From contig RFIK01000116.1 in assembly GCA_003695605.1 (NCBI GenBank), forward strand, positions 1-11,663: 11,663 bases of DNA, given 5' to 3'. Below are positions 6,603-11,663 of the stretch, piece by piece. A model generated the notes under the pieces. That model was not told the DNA's origin and did no database searches. It saw only the letters and a list, made by a program, of their open reading frames with translations. The translations under genes and the position numbers were made by a program. Position 1 is the stretch's first letter, and every line of letters starts with the position of its first letter. This DNA comes from Chlorobiota bacterium. GTDB lineage: Bacteria; Bacteroidota; Ignavibacteria; Kapaibacteriales; NICIL-2.

Positions 6603-8200
6603 CGTAGTGGTGGAGATTGTACAACATGCGGGGATCTACGATGCAAGATGGTAGCAGTTGGTGTTTCCTTGGCGAGGTCGAAGTGCTCCTGAACGTAGCG
6701 CCAGCGTGGAGCATCCTGCTGGAGCGCTTCCCAGGAGCTGCGGTTATGCCCAAAGAGAAATTCAGCGCGATCGAGGGTGCCGACGACTAACCAATCGGCT
6801 CGGTGGAGGTCCTGCTCGTAGTAGCGTCGCCAGCGGTGGGGTACGTGTGCACTGAAGATTGGCATCGTCGTCGAAAAATGGTACCACTCTGGCTCACCGA
6901 GGAAGAGCGGAAGCTGCGCCATGCACGCTGAAAGCACGAGCACGCGTTCGCCCGGTGTACGGTGAGAATTGATGTAGCCAGCGATTTCCCAGAGCGTAGC
7001 GCGATGAAGGACGTTATGTTCCGGCCGTTCAAATGCGTTCGTATACGCTGCGGAGTTGGTTGCCGCAAGGATGGGGATGCGGAGCGAGTACACAAAGCGC
7101 GGCAGCGGACCCAGTGCTAATGCAGCCAGTAGGAGCGGAACGAGAACGCCAGCTCGAAGTGCCCACGAGCTGCTCTTCCAATAGTTCCATAGCGTGCTGG
7201 CAAAGTGGAGCACGCCACTTGCAGCAAGCACTGCAAGCATCGGAAGCATTCGCCACAGATGCACGATGCCAAATTTCCGCTCGATGAGGATGCTGGCAGC
7301 AAGGAGCAGCGTCAGAAGTGCCACCAGACGAAGTGGCTGAACATTGCGACCTGAGACGATGGCGAGCCATCCCAACGCTGCCATAGCAACGCTAAACACC
7401 GTGATGTTCTCGGTTGCCACTCGCAGCACTGCATGCCACGCGCGGAGGAGTGCTGATAGACTCACTGCCGGTGTGCTCGCGTAGAAGCGTAAGTACTCGA
7501 CTGTATCGGGCAGAGTATACCATGCGATGGTGCGATAGATCGTCGCAGCGAAGATCGCGCAGGTCGCCAATGCACCACTTGCTACACCAAACCAATGGCG
7601 AGCAACGACAGACCATTGAGCGTGCTTTCTGGCAAGGTCCCACCCAAGCATTCCAAGCGCAACAATCCCGAATGTCACCTTGAGCAGCACAAGGAGAACG
7701 TAGAGCATCCCTTCCGCAACTGCATACCAAGGGCGTTGCTGCGAGCTTGTTCGTAGCATGACGAGGATCGCAAGCGGAATGCCGACGTACGATTCGGGGT
7801 GCGAACCCAAAACGAACGCGCTACCACTGTAGGTCAGCAGGTACAGCACACACACTGCTGCTGCCAACAAATGCCCACCGCTGCGGTAGGCAACCAGTGC
7901 CAGCAACGCAGCGCACAAGAGTTGAAGCGCTGCGTCCACTACCCGATAACTCCACTCATGCTCACCGAAGATGGCACGTGAGAACGCGAACATGGCGTAG
8001 ATTGCTGGCTGCTTGACCAGGTAGTCGTCAGCCAGAGGGCGGCCGTCGAGCAGTCGCTCGCCTCCACGCCAGTAGATGGCGTGATCATGGTACATCGGCA
8101 TGGCGATAATACATGCTGTTGCGCCGAGTGCGACAGCAACAGCAAGCATCCACGCGGTGCGATCTCTGCGGCTGACCCAACTTAGTCTTGCGGGCGCCAT
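6599..8200 (-). CDS. GT39-like multipass membrane glycosyltransferase (ArnT/PMT-type)
   Basis: This is a 533-residue integral membrane protein. The first hydrophobic segment (15-34) is followed by a loop with MYHDHAIYWRGGERLLDG (35-52) and DDYLVKQPAIY (58-68). This is the layout of lipid-sugar-dependent glycosyltransferases (GT39/ArnT/PMT fold), where an acidic residue in the first periplasmic loop is catalytic; D39 is the best candidate. HPESY at 134-138 is also typical. About ten further hydrophobic helices follow to about residue 375. The last 150 residues are soluble and start with YINSHRTPGERVLVLS, a common feature of these proteins. The enzyme probably moves a sugar from a polyprenyl-phosphate donor to an envelope acceptor in the periplasm; donor and acceptor are unknown. 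It starts within the end of trpS (19-bp overlap) with a weak GTGGGG site, and its TGA overlaps the FAH start. Confidence 0.78.
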   Translation of the reverse strand: MAPARLSWVSRRDRTAWMLAVAVALGATACIIAMPMYHDHAIYWRGGERLLDGRPLADDYLVKQPAIYAMFAFSRAIFGEHEWSYRVVDAALQLLCAALLALVAYRSGGHLLAAAVCVLYLLTYSGSAFVLGSHPESYVGIPLAILVMLRTSSQQRPWYAVAEGMLYVLLVLLKVTFGIVALGMLGWDLARKHAQWSVVARHWFGVASGALATCAIFAATIYRTIAWYTLPDTVEYLRFYASTPAVSLSALLRAWHAVLRVATENITVFSVAMAALGWLAIVSGRNVQPLRLVALLTLLLAASILIERKFGIVHLWRMLPMLAVLAASGVLHFASTLWNYWKSSSWALRAGVLVPLLLAALALGPLPRFVYSLRIPILAATNSAAYTNAFERPEHNVLHRATLWEIAGYINSHRTPGERVLVLSACMAQLPLFLGEPEWYHFSTTMPIFSAHVPHRWRRYYEQDLHRADWLVVGTLDRAEFLFGHNRSSWEALQQDAPRWRYVQEHFDLAKETPTATILHRRSPHVVQSPPLR

Positions 8201-9195
8201 AGCCCCACTTTGCGGTAAACTTTCCGCAGCGTCCGCTCAGCAATCCGAGCTGCACGCGCAGCACCTTCGACAAGCAACTGCGCGAGCGAGCCTTCGTCTG
8301 ACCGAATCGCCTGGAAACGCGTTCGCACCGGCTCAAGATAAGCAACGAGTGCATCAGCGACGGCAGCTTTGAACGCTGCATAGGAGGCACCGCGGAAACG
8401 CTCGACGATTGCTTCGATCGGCTCGCCGCTCGCCAGATGGTAAATCTCGATCAAATTGGAAATCCCTGGGCGGCCTTCGGGGTCGTACGTAATCGTCGAG
8501 CCAGAATCGGTCACTGCTCGTTGGATCTTCCGGCGAATGGCGTCGTTATCATCAACCAGGAAAATCGTCGCATTGTGGTTGGGGTCGGACTTCGACATCT
8601 TCTTGCGTGGGTCCTGCAGGCTCATCAGCCGTGCGCCGTAGGTTGGGATGTACGGCTCTGGCACTGTGAACGTCGGCGAATACGCATTGTTGAAGCGCTG
8701 CGCGAGGTCCCGCGTAAGTTCGAGGTGTTGCTTTTGATCTTCTCCGACCGGGACAAGCTCAGTCTGGTAGAGCAGAATATCGGCCGCCATCAAAATAGGG
8801 TAGGCGAACAGCCCAACGTTGACGTTATCGGCATGCTGAACCGATTTCTCCTTGAACTGGGTCATTCGGCTTGCTTCTCCAAAGCCTGTAAACGTGCTCA
8901 GCACCCATGCCAGCTCAGCGTGTGCCGGTACGTGCGACTGCACGAAGATGGTCGCATGCGCCGGCTCAATGCCAGCCGCCAAATACATCGCAGCACAGTC
9001 GAGTGTCCAGCGGCGAAGGTTCGCAGGAACTTGGCGGACAGTCAGCGCGTGGAGATCCACGACGCAGAAGTAGCACTCGTACTGGTGCTGGAGCGCAACC
9101 CAGTTGCGGAGTGCACCTGCGATGTGCCCAAGTGTGAGCATCCCTGACGGCTGAATGCCGCTAAAAAGGACCTTGCGTGGAGAAGCGTCGTTCAT
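8182..9195 (-). CDS. trpS: Tryptophan--tRNA ligase (tryptophanyl-tRNA synthetase)
   Basis: This cytoplasmic class I aminoacyl-tRNA synthetase charges tRNA-Trp with tryptophan using ATP. It has 337 residues, the usual bacterial length (about 330-340). The class I signatures are TLGHI at 21-25 (HIGH equivalent, preceded by SGIQPSG) and KMSKS at 199-203. The TrpRS-specific stretches AYPILMAADILLYQ (131-144), VPVGEDQKQHLELTRD (148-163) and MTQFKEKS (111-118) are intact. The start at 9195 is supported by GAAGG seven bases upstream (9203-9207 on the other strand) and by the ATGA overlap with the prfA stop. It is the second gene of the leftward cluster, so its expression probably follows prfA. I see no T-box or trp leader; the position inside the operon leaves no room for one. 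Confidence 0.97.
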   Translation of the reverse strand: MNDASPRKVLFSGIQPSGMLTLGHIAGALRNWVALQHQYECYFCVVDLHALTVRQVPANLRRWTLDCAAMYLAAGIEPAHATIFVQSHVPAHAELAWVLSTFTGFGEASRMTQFKEKSVQHADNVNVGLFAYPILMAADILLYQTELVPVGEDQKQHLELTRDLAQRFNNAYSPTFTVPEPYIPTYGARLMSLQDPRKKMSKSDPNHNATIFLVDDNDAIRRKIQRAVTDSGSTITYDPEGRPGISNLIEIYHLASGEPIEAIVERFRGASYAAFKAAVADALVAYLEPVRTRFQAIRSDEGSLAQLLVEGAARAARIAERTLRKVYRKVGLWRPQD

Positions 9196-10295
9196 GGGCC
9201 GACCTTCGGTGGAGTGGGAGATGATTCCTGGAGAAGCAGCGCTTGCTCCTGCAATCGGAGCTGCTCGATGAGTTCATCGAGCTCACCATCAATGATCTGC
9301 TGGAGAGGGTAGTTTTTCGCTTCGCCTTCGAGGCGATGGTCAGTAACACGATTTTGCGGGAAATTATACGTGCGTATTTTGTCCGAGCGGTCGCCACTTT
9401 TGACCATCTCGCGGCGTGCTTGGGATAGCGACTCTTGTTGGCGCTGGCGCTCAAGCTGGTAGAGCTTGGCTTTGAGCATTTTCATCGCACGGTCACGGTT
9501 GGCGTGTTGCGAGCGCTCCTGCTGGCATGCAACGACAATCCCCGTCGGAATATGCCGCAACCGAACGGCGGTTTCCACCTTGTTGACGTTCTGTCCTCCT
9601 TTCCCACCAGAGCGGAACGTCTCCAACTCGACGTCTTCTGGGCGAATCTCGATTTGGATGTCGTCATCGAATTCTGGGAAGACCGCAACAGTTGCAGCAG
9701 AAGTGTGGATGCGCCCACTCGCTTCTGTCTCGGGGACACGCTGGACACGGTGAACGCCACTTTCGTACTTGAGCAAACCGTAGGCGCCCTCGCCGTTGAA
9801 GGCGACGCTGACTTCTTTGAAGCCACCTAAGTCGCTTTCGGTGAAATCGAGCAGCTCGACGTTCCACCCCTTGCGTTCTGCAAAGCGTGTGTACATACGC
9901 AGGAGATCTGCCGCAAAGAGTGCCGCTTCCTGGCCACCAGTCCCTGCGCGGATTTCGAGGATGCAGCCCTTCATGTCGGTCGGATCTTTGGGCAGGAGGA
10001 GAATCTTCAGTCGTTCTTCGGATTCAGCAAGCTCGCGTTCGAGCCGGTGGATGTCCTCATACGCAAGCTCGCGCAAGTCTGGCTCGATCGTTGGGTCTTT
10101 GGCTAAACTTTGCGCTTGCTCGAGCTGGTGGCGGAGTAGTAAATAGCGCTGGCCTTCTTCAGCGATGGGCTGGAGCGTCTTGTATTCACGCCCGAGTGCA
10201 CGGTAACGCGCTTGATTGCTCACAATCGCCGGATCGCTCATCTCGTGCTCGAGCTGGCGAAATCGCTCGATGATGCCGCGAATGCTCTCGTCCAT
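9192..10295 (-). CDS. prfA: Peptide chain release factor 1 (RF1)
   Basis: RF1 reads UAA and UAG stop codons in the ribosomal A site and triggers release of the finished peptide. The protein has 367 residues (E. coli about 360). After the N-terminal helical domain (1-100) come the conserved RAGTGGQEA (116-124), the stop-codon recognition motif P-E-T at 188-190 (the PxT of RF1; RF2 would have SPF) and the catalytic GGQ at 233-235 within SGGKGGQNVNKVET. TYNFPQNRVTDHR (309-321) is also typical. The Gln of GGQ is normally methylated by PrmC (HemK), whose gene often neighbours prfA but is absent here. The start at 10295 is the first ATG that gives the normal N-terminus. It heads the leftward operon and overlaps trpS by 4 bp (ATGA). 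The end of the protein (from about 350, QALLLQESSPTPPKVGP) is a nonconserved extension. Confidence 0.97.
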   Translation of the reverse strand: MDESIRGIIERFRQLEHEMSDPAIVSNQARYRALGREYKTLQPIAEEGQRYLLLRHQLEQAQSLAKDPTIEPDLRELAYEDIHRLERELAESEERLKILLLPKDPTDMKGCILEIRAGTGGQEAALFAADLLRMYTRFAERKGWNVELLDFTESDLGGFKEVSVAFNGEGAYGLLKYESGVHRVQRVPETEASGRIHTSAATVAVFPEFDDDIQIEIRPEDVELETFRSGGKGGQNVNKVETAVRLRHIPTGIVVACQQERSQHANRDRAMKMLKAKLYQLERQRQQESLSQARREMVKSGDRSDKIRTYNFPQNRVTDHRLEGEAKNYPLQQIIDGELDELIEQLRLQEQALLLQESSPTPPKVGP

Positions 10296-10320
10296 GCATC
10301 GGGAAAAAATAGTTGGACTG

Positions 10321-10328
10321 CAAAATTA
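10321..10328 (-). promoter_or_regulatory. Candidate -7 promoter element of the prfA operon
   Basis: Read on the minus strand, this is TAATTTTG, an exact match to the Bacteroidota sigma-factor -7 consensus TAnnTTTG. A transcript would start about 15 bases before the prfA ATG. No convincing -33 TTG element is found at the expected distance; the region upstream is a GC-rich inverted repeat. Context and consensus support the call, but there is no second box. Confidence 0.35.
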
Positions 10329-10349
10329 GCCGTCGTGCACGGCGACGGC
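10329..10349. repeat. GC-rich inverted repeat between prfA and the lipoprotein gene, possible operator
   Basis: Perfect 7-bp arms GCCGTCG (10329-10335) and CGACGGC (10343-10349) flank a seven-base centre that contains most of the palindrome CGTGCACG (10334-10341). The repeat touches the candidate prfA -7 element. It could bind a dimeric regulator or form a hairpin in a rightward transcript. Confidence 0.4.
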
Positions 10350-10374
10350 GCCGTTATTCGTCAATGGCGGCGGT

Positions 10375-11663
10375 ATGGAACGACGCTCTTGTGCTGCTTG
10401 GCTGCTCACAATCGTCGTGCTCGTCGTCGTTGGCGGGTGCGAGAAGGAGTCGTGGGACCTGGTCTCGCCACCGCCAAGTGCGGACAGCATTATGGTGCGG
10501 CTGGTCAACTTCACTACTGGCGGCACATCCTACATGCTCGAGCTCGACGCAATTGTCGCACGGAATCAGACGCAACTGGTTCCGCCATCGTCTGCCAGTG
10601 GGCTCATTGCATCGCCTGCCGATTCAGCGTATGTGCGCGTGCGCGATGCCACTGGCGCCGTGGTTCGAGATCAGTCAGTCCGAACGCGCTTTACCAAGCG
10701 AACGTATGAGACGTTTGTTCTCCTTTCCTCGCCACGGGGACAACCAGATGCGGACACACTCGTGCGGCTTACGACGAATCCGACACCGCTCCCTGCGCCG
10801 GGACGCGCGCAGCTACGGCTGTTCAACGCGTTGCCTGATACAACGCTTGCATTCGAAGTGCGCCTCGGCTGCCCCAGTGGAGTGTACTTCGATCGGCAAT
10901 CGTTCCGCAGTCTTGGCTCGCCGCATGACCTTCCTGCTGGGGAAATCATCCTTTCCGTCCTGCATGGAGCAGAGCCGGTCGCAATCGTGCGCGGCAATCT
11001 TCAGAATCAGAGCTTCGCAACGCTCATCGTCGCGGGGACTGCTGCTACACCGCGTGTATTTCTGCTCAACGAGCTGAACCCAACACCAACGGCACTCGAA
11101 GAGCTTCCTGTAGTTCCTGTTGCAGAGCGCACTGCCGAGCTACGGTGGATGAACGTCTCGCGCTTCCGCTTCGATAGCATCCGCATTGCATCGGTTGGGG
11201 TTGTTGCTGCCGGTGGCCAAGGGCGATGGCTGAGTGACTACAGGCGCATCCCCGCCTGCGGTGATGTGCTCAGTGATACCATTGAGCTTTATTCGAACGG
11301 TGTCCTTCAAGATGCGCAGCCGATTTCGATCGAGGTCGGCTACCGCTATACGGTCATCATTGCGGACGCGCCGAATTTCGGCGCCCCCGCTTCGCGCGTG
11401 GCAGTGATCAGCCGTGACCGGAGCACTATCCCCAATGACTCGACCGAGTGGCGTGTGCTCAATGCAGCAGGGCGTGGCCAGTCGCTCACCGCACTGCTCG
11501 GTGCCAGACTCGATGGGAGCGGTGGCTACCACAACGGTGAGTATCTTACTGCTGCGCTCAACGATGGGGCGCTGAGCCAGCCTGTACGCCTTGCGGCAGG
11601 CGATGTGCCTCTCATCCTCCGCAGCGGAATTCCCGAGCGCATCGCTGCTGTGGCATACGACAC
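10375..11663 (+). CDS. Lipoprotein with four tandem DUF4397-like repeats (3' end outside window)
   Basis: The frame stays open from ATG 10375 to the window end (429 codons, no stop). It starts with a lipoprotein signal: ERR, a hydrophobic stretch LLTIVVLVVV, and a lipobox ending at Cys22 (V-G-G-C). After the Cys comes EKESWD. An acidic/Lys-rich stretch there resembles the surface-export signal of some Bacteroidota lipoproteins, so surface exposure is possible. The rest divides into four units of about 105 residues. Each begins with a strand of the form x-R-h-h-N: VRLVNF (41-46), LRLFNA (147-152), LRWMNV (256-261) and WRVLNA (359-364). The first three carry a later strand at a fixed offset: YETFVLL (111), FATLIVA (214) and YTVIIA (325). 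This resembles DUF4397, an Ig-like domain of cell-envelope proteins. The function is unknown. The gene diverges from prfA with a 79-bp spacer. GGCGG upstream of the ATG is a weak ribosome-binding site. Confidence 0.82.
   Translation, partial: MERRSCAAWLLTIVVLVVVGGCEKESWDLVSPPPSADSIMVRLVNFTTGGTSYMLELDAIVARNQTQLVPPSSASGLIASPADSAYVRVRDATGAVVRDQSVRTRFTKRTYETFVLLSSPRGQPDADTLVRLTTNPTPLPAPGRAQLRLFNALPDTTLAFEVRLGCPSGVYFDRQSFRSLGSPHDLPAGEIILSVLHGAEPVAIVRGNLQNQSFATLIVAGTAATPRVFLLNELNPTPTALEELPVVPVAERTAELRWMNVSRFRFDSIRIASVGVVAAGGQGRWLSDYRRIPACGDVLSDTIELYSNGVLQDAQPISIEVGYRYTVIIADAPNFGAPASRVAVISRDRSTIPNDSTEWRVLNAAGRGQSLTALLGARLDGSGGYHNGEYLTAALNDGALSQPVRLAAGDVPLILRSGIPERIAAVAYD

Noticed and set aside
8437..9147. 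236-codon rightward reading frame opposite trpS
   Set aside because: It is antisense to a complete trpS, with no recognisable motif and a composition typical of a complementary-strand shadow.
9192..10295. Release factor 2 (prfB)
   Set aside because: The recognition motif is P-E-T (PxT type), not SPF, and there is no programmed frameshift site near the start.
10313..11077. 254-codon and 165-codon rightward frames at the right end
   Set aside because: Both are out of frame with the lipoprotein gene, are Arg/Ser/Cys-rich and lack a signal or domain. The frame from 10375 has a lipobox and a regular repeat pattern.

Overview
The window is a densely packed stretch of bacterial chromosome. Coding sequence fills almost all of it, and no gene-free stretch exceeds 100 bases. 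I see no mobile element, CRISPR array, rRNA or tRNA. Two exported proteins end in a C-terminal domain of the type IX secretion (T9SS, Por) kind. That system is essentially confined to the Bacteroidota/FCB group. The fairly high GC content (judged by eye), weak or absent Shine-Dalgarno sites and compact overlapping genes suggest a Bacteroidota-related lineage such as Kapabacteria or Ignavibacteria, rather than a typical AT-rich Bacteroides or Flavobacterium. The lineage is an inference and was not tested by comparison.

Left part (1-2879): the 3' end of a T9SS-sorted, LamG-like surface protein, then a strong hairpin, then an HlyD-type membrane fusion protein with no ABC partner in view. A TerC/Alx-family membrane protein faces the HlyD gene, and their 3' ends overlap by 11 bp.

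Middle (2880-5616): a 95-bp divergent spacer separates terC from a rightward pair, monofunctional aspartate kinase (lysC) and a secreted Asp-box (BNR-repeat) protein with a T9SS tail. The pair overlaps by 4 bp (GTGA). The stop codon of the Asp-box gene overlaps the stop codon of the next, leftward gene.

Right part (5613-10295): a leftward four-gene cluster reads prfA (release factor 1), trpS (tryptophanyl-tRNA synthetase), a GT39-like multipass membrane glycosyltransferase and a fumarylacetoacetate hydrolase (FAH) family enzyme. Every junction overlaps (4, 19 and 4 bp), so this is very probably one operon with translational coupling. A short spacer with a GC-rich inverted repeat separates prfA from a rightward lipoprotein gene that runs off the window. 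That lipoprotein consists of four tandem units of about 105 residues resembling DUF4397.

No clearly new multi-gene system is evident. The items most worth a second look are the four-repeat lipoprotein, the inverted repeat abutting the candidate prfA promoter, the shortened ACT region of the aspartate kinase, and the coupling of housekeeping genes to envelope genes.
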